Positions 8,129 to 16,229 of a DNA stretch of 64,000 bases are shown here, in pieces (position 1 is the stretch's first letter; the number at the start of each line of letters is the position of its first letter). The position numbers and the translations under genes were made by a program. The notes under the pieces were generated by a model. That model did not search any database. It was not told where the DNA came from and saw only the letters and a list, made by a program, of their open reading frames with translations. Origin of the DNA: DATNPH01 sp036703315 (GTDB lineage: Bacteria > Cyanobacteriota > Cyanobacteriia > Cyanobacteriales > Coleofasciculaceae); NCBI GenBank assembly GCA_036703315.1, contig DATNPH010000017.1:13618-77617 (forward strand), written 5' to 3'.

Positions 8129-8325
8129 TCAATTTGGTGTCTTGCAATCAGTGTAGGTTCGAAGCCTACACTGCAAGAGCAGTTCTTCTGCCCTCTGCCC
8201 TCTGCATAAGAGCCTTCTTCACTAACTTCCTGATTGAGCAGATAATAAACCGTCAAGAGAGTGACAACACCTAACCCAATCCCCATAGAGAGTGGGCTGA
8301 GAATACTAGAGTTGAGCAAGATCAA
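8125..8325 (-). CDS. Small single-span membrane protein or gene fragment
   Basis: The 66-residue frame begins with one clear hydrophobic segment (MGIGLGVVTLLTVYYLL, residues about 14-30). It then runs into residues that are translation of a repeat (8140-8215). It could be a small membrane protein whose C-terminus was overwritten by the repeat. Alternatively it could be the N-terminal remnant of the histidine kinase whose tail lies at 8009-8128 in a neighbouring frame. No family is recognised and it may not be expressed. Confidence 0.3.
   Translation of the reverse strand: MILLNSSILSPLSMGIGLGVVTLLTVYYLLNQEVSEEGSYAEGRGQKNCSCSVGFEPTLIARHQID
8140..8215. repeat. Inverted repeat followed by a CCCTCTG / CTGCATAAGAGCC repeat
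   Basis: TCTTGCA plus AGTGTAGG pair with CCTACACT plus GCAAGA around a short loop (8140-8178), with a 3-base bulge in one arm. Downstream, CTGCCCTCTGCCCTCTGC leads into TCTGCATAAGAGCC. The latter 14-mer recurs at about 62275 inside the broken glycerol kinase gene, so it belongs to a dispersed family in this genome. Confidence 0.6.
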
Positions 8326-8328
8326 TCT

Positions 8329-8671
8329 AAAAACTTTACAGGAATAAAAAAAACAAACCCTACTCCTTCTACAGGTAGGATGAATTACAAGCCCCTTTAG
8401 GGACTGTCAGGTTTGTTGGGTTCCAAAGAGCGAATCCCTTTACGAATCAAGTCCGTCTTTGTTCAAATGGCACCTTGTACACTTGCCGACTGCTAGGTAG
8501 ACAAAATTAAACGGAAGGTGGGCATTGCCTACCTCAATGGTGTAGTTCTCTTCCTCCAGACAATCATGGGCAATACCGGCCCTACAACCTGGTTGTGTTT
8601 ATTTATGTCCATCTGCTTAGTTATTAACAATGACGGACTAGCTCAACGCATTAATGGCGTAGTTGAGATAA
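8329..8671. other. Spacer upstream of the NOS relic
   Basis: No convincing gene was found. Short open frames exist on both strands but match nothing recognised. If the NOS relic once had an N-terminal half, it has been lost or scrambled here. A lone CTRCH pattern occurs on the minus strand at 8467-8481 and is treated as chance. Confidence 0.4.
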
Positions 8672-10302
8672 ATGCTGGCTTCACCCGCCACGTCTCCAGA
8701 GATGGAGCCAAAGCTCTATAAGTTTAATGATGACGATGTCCTGGAAGTGGAAATTGAGCATCCCACGATTCCAGAGTTCAAGTCGCTCGGCTTTCGCTGG
8801 TACGCCATCCCAGCCATCAGCAACTTCCGCATGGACATTGGCGGTGTTACCTACGGCTGCCTTTCCTTCAATGGCTGGTACATGGGTACCGAGATTATGC
8901 GGGATTTCCTGGAAGATTGGCGCTAGGACAAGACGGAGGACATCGCCAAAGTACTTAAGCTGGATACCAGTTCTGAGCAAACCTTGTGGCGCGATCGCGT
9001 AGCGTTAGAACTCAACATCGCTATCTTAATACTCGTTCCAGAAAGCCAAAGTGTCGATGGTGGATCACCAGACTGCCTCTAAACAGTTCCTCGCCCACGA
9101 CTTGCGCGAAAAGAAAGCAGGACGCAAGTGTCCGGGAGATACAGGTTTGATTGTACCACCCGCCGGAGGGAGTAACTGTCCAGTCTGGCATCACCAGATG
9201 CGCGACTTTTACCTAGACCCCGCCTATCACCATGCTGCCGACCGATGGGCAGTCGAAGACGACATTGACCTGGAAAAATTCATCACCACTACCGACGAGG
9301 ACGACAACAAACAAGACCGCATCCTGATTCTGTACGCCTCTGAAACAGGTACTGCCGAAGGCTTTGCGCGGAAAGCCGCCCGTCAACTTCAGCGTTACAA
9401 AGCGAAAGTGATGGCACTGGATGAATACAACGCCGATACCCTTGCCTCTGAAAAACTCCTTCTTATCGTTACGTCCACCTTTGCCAATGGTGAAATGCCT
9501 GGAAACGGCAAAAAATTCTTCCAGTGGTTGAAGAAACAGCCGACGGGTTCCCTTGAGGGTTTGAACTATTCTGTCCTAGGAATTGGCAGCACCGTTTACG
9601 AACACTTCTGTGCCGCCGGAATTTCGGTAGATAAGGCACTCGCGAAGGCAGGGGCTAACCGCATTGTGCCGCTGCATAAAGGGGATGAAATTAAGGGACA
9701 AGCCGACACCTTCAAACAGTGGTTAGGGCTGATTTCCCGTGTGTTAGGTGAGGATGTCACCGCCGCCGATGCCACAACCGCCGCCACACCGAAGCTGAAC
9801 GTCACGTTCTTGAGTGAGGCGGAATTGGCAAATGTTGCACCTGTGGCAGTGAGTGGCGATAGAGGTGTCGAAGTTCCTGTTATTGCCAATCCTTTCGGGT
9901 CTGGAAGTGGCATTCTCCCGTCTTGGCGACCAAAAACTGTACGTGCAAAACCTGATGCAGCAGAAGTCCCAGGATGTCTGGGAATTGCTCTCGCATCCCA
10001 AGTGTCACTACTACGTTTGTGGGGATGCGAAGATGGCGGATGATGTGTTTGAAGTGATGCTTTCTATTGCCAAAACTGAAGGCAGTTTATCTCACCCCGA
10101 AGCCGTCGGGTTCTTCGACAAGATGAAGCAAGAAAAACGCTTCATAAGTGATGTTTGGGGCGTGCAGTTGAATTTCAAGCAAGCTATTAAACAAGTGCAA
10201 AAAGATAACTACTCCAAAGCCGAAGGGTGGCTGATTCGGGTGCAGCAGCCAGCTGACACTCAAGCATCAGTCAAAGAATTGGTGCAACCGTTAAGTGTCT
10301 AA
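8672..10302 (+). pseudogene. Decayed nitric oxide synthase (NOS oxygenase + reductase)
   Basis: Three frames together read as a cyanobacterial-type NOS. Frame 1 (about 8705-9030) has EVEIEHPTIPEF, LGFRWYAIPAISN and the hallmark NGWYMGTEI of the NOS oxygenase. A TAG stop (8924-8926) interrupts it, yet the match continues (KVLKLDTSSEQTLWRDRVAL). One extra base at about 9028 shifts the frame to SMVDHQTASKQF and IVPPAGGSNCPVWHHQM, the end of the oxygenase. The FMN domain follows (ILYASETGTAEGFA, STFANGEMPGNG, LGIGSTVYEHFC). At about 9890 the FAD-binding part is missing and the frame changes. The remainder (9901-10302) is the NADPH-binding end (KLYVQNLMQQ, YYVCGDAKMADDV, KRFISDVWGVQL). The N-terminal half of the oxygenase, including the haem-ligand Cys region, is absent. 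It cannot make a working enzyme. Confidence 0.88.
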
Positions 10303-10372
10303 AATTTGGAATTGCTAACTTTAGCTGAAGGAGTCAGGAGCCAGAGTCCGAAAGCATTCTGTCTCCTTAATT

Positions 10373-12031
10373 TTAGCTAAGTTTAGGCTTCCAAATATCT
10401 AGTTCCCAATTCCGTTGAGCTTTTACAGACATTGGAGCAACAAATGTTTTTTGGTAGCTGTAGTATTTTTTAAGGAATTTCTCTGAAATAAAGGGAGAGT
10501 AACCTTTGGTCAAGATAACCAAGTCATACTTCTTTGACTTCACATCGTTGTTAATTTTTTGCAAAAAAGTATCATATCTTCTTTGGATCTCCCTTCGCTT
10601 AGGAGATATAATTTTATCCAAAAAAGCCGGGCGCTTTGTACTCAAAACAAAATATTGAGATTGACCAGAGTCATAAACTTTTTTTCCTTGTTCTAGAAGA
10701 ATTGATGCAATAGCAGGCGAGTTGAAAATGTTTTTATGTTGTGAAACTAAAACTTTAAGGTTTTTCCAAGCCATTAAATTATAGTCAAGTGGAGGTAAAA
10801 ACTGAGATGAAGAAACGCTTAATAAATTCAATAAAACCAGAAGACTAAATATTAAACCCAGAAACTTATTTTTAGAATGCTTAAGTTGATTATCTAATAG
10901 CTCAAAAGATAATAAAATTAGAAAAGGTGAAATTAAATGGTGAATATAAATCAGCCAACTTCCCCAATGTTGACCTAATTTTGACAAAAATATAAACAGA
11001 GAAAGTATTAAAGAAAATTCTATAAAGCCAATATTAAAATTAATTAGAGGTTTTTCTAGATTACGGAAATTAAAGCTCAAACTTTTGTTAATTTTGTTTT
11101 TATCATTTTGATAGTTTTGTATATTTATACATTTATTAACCAACAGACAAATAATAAAAATTAGGATAATGCCCAAGTTAGTTTTACTGTAAGCATAAAG
11201 CTGTTGGAGAGGATAGAGTATATCCTGACCAGCAATGTAGTAATTTATCCAAAGTACATTATTAAAGTATGTCTCTAAATTTTGATTAACTATCCAAATT
11301 GTTATCGCTAATGAAACTAATGATATAGCCCCTTGTTGTATGCCTAATTTTTTAGACTTAAAAAGAAACAAGTATAACGTCAAATAAAGAATAGATAAAA
11401 CAAAATACGGCTTTGTTAAGAAACCTAGGATACCAAAGATAACACTTACTAATCGGCTCCAAGAAGAATATTGAAAGCGCCAAGGAATTAGAATACTATA
11501 CAAAAATAAAAAGAAACCAAGACCATCGGGTCTAGCTAAAGGTGTCGTAAAATAGAGCAAATGAGCATATAAAATTAGAGTTGCACTTAATGAAAAAACT
11601 AGAGAAACCCTTCGCCATCGCAATGCTGCAAAGAAAACAGAACAGGCTGAGAAAATAAACAAGGCAGAAACAACTCGATGAACGGGAAGAGTTGTACCAA
11701 ATAATTGAGCTAGCGATAAAACAAGAATATGGTAAAAAATTCCGTAGACATTTGTGTATTCGGGTTGATTTTCTAAAGCATAAGGGTGCCCTCCTTTAAG
11801 TAGTAAATCTGTCATTAGTAAAGTAGCACTTTCTCTATATTCATTAGGAAAAATATTGCTAATGACTTGAAAATGGTAAAATATTAATTTAATAGAAACA
11901 AAAATTATACTAACAATAAGTAAACTCTTTAAAACTGCTTCAATTCTCCATAAATTGTCAGCTTTGTTTAACCTTATACTCCTTGTCATAAATAATCTTT
12001 GAACTCCCTCTATCACCACACCTATTGTCAT
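10373..12031 (-). CDS. GT-C-type polytopic membrane glycosyltransferase-like protein
   Basis: The 552-residue protein has roughly 10-12 transmembrane helices and a soluble C-terminal domain of about 120 residues. After helix 1 there is a loop with NEYRESATLL and GGHPYALENQPEYTNVYG, which resembles the acidic first extracytoplasmic loop of GT-C glycosyltransferases (PMT/ArnT-like, lipid-linked sugar donors). Such proteins add sugars to lipids or proteins on the outer face of the membrane. The DNA is clearly more AT-rich than its neighbours (many AAA/TTT/ATT codons, few GCGATCGC sites), which suggests transfer from elsewhere. A second possible start is Met15 (11989). No sugar-biosynthesis genes are adjacent. 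The exact acceptor is unknown. Confidence 0.6.
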   Translation of the reverse strand: MTIGVVIEGVQRLFMTRSIRLNKADNLWRIEAVLKSLLIVSIIFVSIKLIFYHFQVISNIFPNEYRESATLLMTDLLLKGGHPYALENQPEYTNVYGIFYHILVLSLAQLFGTTLPVHRVVSALFIFSACSVFFAALRWRRVSLVFSLSATLILYAHLLYFTTPLARPDGLGFFLFLYSILIPWRFQYSSWSRLVSVIFGILGFLTKPYFVLSILYLTLYLFLFKSKKLGIQQGAISLVSLAITIWIVNQNLETYFNNVLWINYYIAGQDILYPLQQLYAYSKTNLGIILIFIICLLVNKCINIQNYQNDKNKINKSLSFNFRNLEKPLINFNIGFIEFSLILSLFIFLSKLGQHWGSWLIYIHHLISPFLILLSFELLDNQLKHSKNKFLGLIFSLLVLLNLLSVSSSQFLPPLDYNLMAWKNLKVLVSQHKNIFNSPAIASILLEQGKKVYDSGQSQYFVLSTKRPAFLDKIISPKRREIQRRYDTFLQKINNDVKSKKYDLVILTKGYSPFISEKFLKKYYSYQKTFVAPMSVKAQRNWELDIWKPKLS

Positions 12032-12155
12032 ATTTAAAGTACTGAGTGATTCAGCGCTTTTTGATTATCTACGTTAGCGAAGCGGCACCGAAGGTGCATT
12101 CAGCACAGACTCAAAAGCTTCAGCCAGCTGTAGCTACAGAACATGTGAAGAACGA

Positions 12156-13535
12156 TTATTGCCGCAAAGGGACGAAATCAAAACCTGTGCTAGAAGTTCT
12201 ACCAGGTTGAACTTGTATCAGGATTGCTGCACCATTGCGATCGCCTGATGGTAAAAACTGTACTGCGCCTGTGGCACCATTAGCGGAAAACCCAGAACCA
12301 GACAGCGTTTTTTGTAAGCCATCACGGGTGGTGCTTTGTTTTAAACCAGTGATAATCGCTTCTACAGCATCATAAGCCGTTGCACTGCGCCAATTTACAT
12401 CACCGCCCCAAAGTTTACTTGCATTCCCTGCGAAAGGATTCCCTGCAATTGCTCTGGGATGCCAAGCTACAGCTAGCACCATACCATTAATAGCCGCTTG
12501 TCCCTGCCGTAGCGTTTGGATTGTATACATCGTAGAACTGCCCAATAAAGCCAAACGTCTTTGATTGGCTTGTGCAACATCTAATGCTTGGTTAAGTCTG
12601 TCTACAGACGGCAAAAGTAGCAAGCCATCCGCGCCTTGACTTACCGCTTGAGAAATAATCGCACTAGCGTTGAAAGTCGCTGCTGAGAAATCGCAGTTAG
12701 TCGAGGCAACTTTGCCACCATCAGACAAAATAGCAGAAGTGAAATCCTCTTTGAGGGATTGACTAGACTGGGCTTGGGAATCTATGCATATGGCAATATT
12801 TCTTCGCCCATTTTTGATAGCGTAACGGGAAAGAGTATCTGCCTGAAAGCGGATACTAGGGACAGTACGAAATATATAACTGCCGATTCCTGATAAATTT
12901 TTGGCATCGCTAGTAGGGGAAATCATTACCAGCCTGCCATTTTGATACTCTGGTGCAGCGGCAAGAGATGCTTCACTAGAGTTGTGTCCCACTACAGCTA
13001 AAACGTTGGTGTCTTTGGCAAATGCCGCTGCTAGTTGTTTTGCGATCGCGGGATTATTATCATCATTGGCAACTTGTACCTGCATTAACTTGCCATTAAT
13101 GCCGCCAGTTTTGTTCACCTCATCTTGCGCCTGAGCTACACCTCGCAATATTTCTCTAGCAACGTTCAAATTGCTACCAATTGGCACACTCACAGCAACT
13201 TTGATGCCATTACCTTGGGGAACTTTAGCATTATTCAGGTAAATTAATGCCTCTGGATCATTGCGATTCGTTTGTAAGGATGCTTGAAACTGAGTAGCCG
13301 CTGTAGCAAAATCCCCCTTCGCAAACGCTTGTACCCCTGCCTGTTTACTGGAATTACTATCGGCGGCGACGAGAATCTTGTCTCCTAAACTTATCCGGCT
13401 CTGTTGGTTATCAGAGCTAGATAAACCACCTAAATTCAATCCAGAGCGGGTAAACCACCAAACACCCACCCCTATCAAAGCCCCTGTTATTAGTAGAGAC
13501 AAAACAAGAACAGTCGTTTCCTTTTTTTGGGACAT
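12156..13535 (-). CDS. Membrane-tethered branched-chain-amino-acid-type solute-binding protein
   Basis: The 459-residue protein starts MSQKKETTVLVLSLL and continues as one transmembrane helix ending GVWWFTRSG. There is no lipobox or clear cleavage site, so it is probably an uncleaved membrane anchor. Residues about 50-105 form a TPR-like helix pair (AKGDFATAATQFQASLQTN, then RNDPEALIYLNNA). Residues 110-459 are a type I periplasmic binding domain (Peripla_BP_6: VSVPIGSNLNVAREILRGVA, VVGHNSSEASLAAAP, FRTVPSIRFQADTLSRY). It is the last of three tethered binding proteins after the Ser/Thr kinase gene. No permease or ATPase gene accompanies it, so a sensing role is more likely than uptake. Confidence 0.82.
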   Translation of the reverse strand: MSQKKETTVLVLSLLITGALIGVGVWWFTRSGLNLGGLSSSDNQQSRISLGDKILVAADSNSSKQAGVQAFAKGDFATAATQFQASLQTNRNDPEALIYLNNAKVPQGNGIKVAVSVPIGSNLNVAREILRGVAQAQDEVNKTGGINGKLMQVQVANDDNNPAIAKQLAAAFAKDTNVLAVVGHNSSEASLAAAPEYQNGRLVMISPTSDAKNLSGIGSYIFRTVPSIRFQADTLSRYAIKNGRRNIAICIDSQAQSSQSLKEDFTSAILSDGGKVASTNCDFSAATFNASAIISQAVSQGADGLLLLPSVDRLNQALDVAQANQRRLALLGSSTMYTIQTLRQGQAAINGMVLAVAWHPRAIAGNPFAGNASKLWGGDVNWRSATAYDAVEAIITGLKQSTTRDGLQKTLSGSGFSANGATGAVQFLPSGDRNGAAILIQVQPGRTSSTGFDFVPLRQ

Positions 13536-13669
13536 CAGCAGCTAGCTAAAGTTAGCCTGTAAGCACGTATGAGATACCTATTATCAGCGAATTCTTGCAA
13601 ACCAGCGTTAGGGATTTAGACATAGGTGCAACCAACTTGAAAACCCTGATGATGTTGATAACCTTGTCC

Positions 13670-14602
13670 TCATTGGCTAGCCGAGAGAGCTTGCTGTCCT
13701 TGGGGCGAAGCTACATAGCCTAGAAAGGCTTGAACTTGAGGGTTGGCAGATTGTTTGTAGGCATAGTAAAGCGTCCGTTGATACGGGTAATTGGATGCCT
13801 CTGGGGTCAAGCCATCCACTGCGACTGTCCGTACTGTCTGTTGGTTGGCTACCTGAGCAAACGTGGCATAGCCAATACCCTTGGTTCCTAATGCTTGTAG
13901 TAGAGGCGTAGTGGCATCCCGTGGCAGCGTCGTAATATTGGGCGTTTTGCCAAAATTTCCTCCGTTTAGCACCAGTTCTTGAAACGTCTGGTGGGTGCCA
14001 CTGTTAGCAGGTCGATTAACCACCTGGATTGTTCCACCTGAGCCTGCCACAACAGACCAATTCGTAATTTTCCCTTGAAAAATTCCTACAACTTGCGCAC
14101 TCGTTAATCCTTTACGAAAAGGATTTTTCTCTCCAACGACGATCGCTATGGCATCTTTAGTTACAGGTACGGCTGCTAAGCCTTGAGATTGCTCCTGGGA
14201 GGTAAGGGGGCGAGAGATAGCAGCAATGTCCGCAGTTCCCGCTTGGACTGCCTGAATCCCTTTGTCCGTCCCTCCGGCTTGAGTTTTAACCGTTGTTCCA
14301 GAGAATTGTGTTTCAAAGCCACGTTTGAGCGATTGATTAATTTGCACCATGCTGGTGGAACCATCAATTCTTACGATTGTTCCGTTAGCTACAGTCGTAG
14401 GAGGGGTAAATGTTGAACTGGGAGCTGTACGATTAGAGGCTTGAGCTGTCTGTTGGGGGTTTGGGTTGTTAGCGCTGCCCTTAGTTGAATCACCAATATT
14501 AATGCCAGAACTACGAGTAAACCACCAAAAACCGCCACCCAGTAGTGCAGCCGCAGTCAAGAGCGCTAAGACTAGAACCGTGGTTTCATTTTTCTGAGAC
14601 AT
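13670..14602 (-). CDS. Membrane-tethered PstS-like phosphate-binding protein
   Basis: The 310-residue protein begins MSQKNETTVLVLALL and ends its anchor helix with GGFWWFTRSSG, nearly identical to the anchors of the two flanking binding proteins. After a Gln/Ser/Thr-rich linker, residues 75-310 are a type II phosphate-binding-protein fold: RIDGSTSMVQINQSL, QAGGTDKGIQAVQAGTADIA, then NRPANSGTHQTFQEL. The Ser/Thr residues that hold oxyanions in PstS are in the expected places. It sits between two type I binding proteins, with gaps of 81 and 134 bases. No pstC, pstA or pstB is present in the window. Confidence 0.82.
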   Translation of the reverse strand: MSQKNETTVLVLALLTAAALLGGGFWWFTRSSGINIGDSTKGSANNPNPQQTAQASNRTAPSSTFTPPTTVANGTIVRIDGSTSMVQINQSLKRGFETQFSGTTVKTQAGGTDKGIQAVQAGTADIAAISRPLTSQEQSQGLAAVPVTKDAIAIVVGEKNPFRKGLTSAQVVGIFQGKITNWSVVAGSGGTIQVVNRPANSGTHQTFQELVLNGGNFGKTPNITTLPRDATTPLLQALGTKGIGYATFAQVANQQTVRTVAVDGLTPEASNYPYQRTLYYAYKQSANPQVQAFLGYVASPQGQQALSASQ

Positions 14603-14683
14603 GACGCACTCACCAGTTTGTCAAAAAGTGCTGACTGTCCAAGGTCATAGCACAATTTAAACTTGGTATCACATCTACAAGGC

Positions 14684-16114
14684 TCATTTGGGTACTGGCA
14701 CAAATTCATAGCCCGAGGGGTTGTCCTTGCCTGACTGAATCGTTACCAACTGCACTGCTTGATTGCGATCGCCTGATGGCAAAAACTTAATATCTGAAGA
14801 AGAACCTGCGGCAGAAAAGCCTGGTGCCGAAAGAGCTTGTTGAACTCCACTACGACTTGGATTCCGTTGAAGACCAGCCGTCAGTGCCTTAGTTGCATCA
14901 TAAGCCAATGCTGTGCGCCAGTTTACCTTTCCTCCCCACAGCCCATTAGCGACTTTAGTAAACGGTGCATTAGGGTTTCCCAAGATATGCCAAGGCACCG
15001 CTAATACCATACCTACAGCATTACTGCGTCCCGCTTCCAAAGTTTTGGGATTATAGGAACTGTCTCCTGCTAACAATTTCACACGTTTATCATTCACCTG
15101 CACCACTTGTAAAGCTTGATCGAGTGTTGCAGAATTAGGAGCTAACATTAACACCTCTGCTCCTTGTTTAATTGCTTGATTAACGTTGTCAGCCGCATTA
15201 AAGCTGGGGTTGTTGAAGTCATATTCAGCGACTATCTGCCCCCCATCCCCAAACAAAGCCGTAGTAAATTCATCTTTGAGAGATTTACTGTAATTACTTT
15301 TAGAATTAAAAAATACAGCGGCTTTTTGTTTTTTGAGCTGAGTCAGCATGTAGCGAGAAAGAGCACTGGCAGCAAAGCGATCGCTCGGTACAGTCCGAAA
15401 AACATATTTGCTAAGCCCGGATAACTGCACTGATGTACTTGTGGGCGAAATCAGCACCAATTGACCGTCTTGATAAACTTTCCCAGCGGCAAGAGTTACA
15501 TCACTGCCAAAGTTTCCTACAACACCTAAGACTTGGGAATTTTCTACTAAAGCACGAGCAACTTGTTGAGCAATAACTGGATCGTTATTATCATCAGCAA
15601 TCACTACTTTTAAGGGAATATTACCAATTCCGCCAGCTTGGTTAACTTCATTCTGAGCCTGAGCAACGCCACGTAGGATTTCTCTAGCTGGATTTGGATC
15701 AGAACCAATTGGAACAGAGGCGGCAATTGTATAGGACTTCTGGTTTCCTATGCGAGCATTGTTAAGGTATATCCGTGCTTCAGGATCGTTGCGATTGCTT
15801 TTTAAAGCCGCTTCCAGCTTAGAGACAGCACTTTGGTAATTGCCTGCGGCGATCGCTTCGACAGCGGCTCGTTTTTCAGGCGTTGCGTCTGAGGAAATTA
15901 ATACTTTTTCTCCGGCACTAATGCGCTCTTTAACTGGCTGTTTTGGGTCAGTCTGTTGAGGTAATGGTGTTGCACCCGGACTACTTGGATTTCCGCTCCA
16001 GCTTCCTTTGTTTATGACACCAATTTTGGTGAGCCACCACCAACCTACCCCCAATAAAGCCAGGGTGACGAGTAAAGAAAGGAAAAGACGTGCCGTTTCG
16101 TTTTTTTGGGACAT
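14684..16114 (-). CDS. Membrane-tethered branched-chain-amino-acid-type solute-binding protein (second copy)
   Basis: The 476-residue protein has the same plan as the gene at 12156-13535: MSQKNETARLFLSLL anchor ending WWWLTKIG, a TPR-like pair (AAGNYQSAVSKLEAALKSN), then a Peripla_BP_6 domain (VPIGSDPNPAREILRGVAQA, VVGNFGSDVTLAAGKV, FRTVPSDRFAASALSRY). The start at 16114 is preferred over an in-frame ATG at 16165 because all three paralogues begin MSQK. It is the first binding protein after the kinase, 115 bases downstream. The two type I copies are clearly paralogous but well diverged. The ligand is unknown. Confidence 0.82.
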   Translation of the reverse strand: MSQKNETARLFLSLLVTLALLGVGWWWLTKIGVINKGSWSGNPSSPGATPLPQQTDPKQPVKERISAGEKVLISSDATPEKRAAVEAIAAGNYQSAVSKLEAALKSNRNDPEARIYLNNARIGNQKSYTIAASVPIGSDPNPAREILRGVAQAQNEVNQAGGIGNIPLKVVIADDNNDPVIAQQVARALVENSQVLGVVGNFGSDVTLAAGKVYQDGQLVLISPTSTSVQLSGLSKYVFRTVPSDRFAASALSRYMLTQLKKQKAAVFFNSKSNYSKSLKDEFTTALFGDGGQIVAEYDFNNPSFNAADNVNQAIKQGAEVLMLAPNSATLDQALQVVQVNDKRVKLLAGDSSYNPKTLEAGRSNAVGMVLAVPWHILGNPNAPFTKVANGLWGGKVNWRTALAYDATKALTAGLQRNPSRSGVQQALSAPGFSAAGSSSDIKFLPSGDRNQAVQLVTIQSGKDNPSGYEFVPVPK

Positions 16115-16229
16115 AAACCAGTGACAATGGCAGGGTGACTGCAAGCGTTCAAAAGACTTTTGCAAAAATCAATTGTTATGACATAGCAGTAGCACTTATC
16201 TTCCAAGCTTTGTCACTTATGCAAGAAGT

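Noticed and set aside
8150..8178. tRNA T-arm-like sequence (GTAGGTTCGAAGCCTAC)
   Set aside because: No D-arm, anticodon arm or matching 5' acceptor strand lies upstream. It is explained by the inverted repeat.
8467..8481. Minus-strand CTRCH haem-c motif
   Set aside because: The surrounding frame is broken by stops and shows no cytochrome-like sequence; five residues can occur by chance.
9744..10001. Minus-strand frames over the NOS relic
   Set aside because: They lie antisense to recognisable NOS reductase sequence and have no features of their own.
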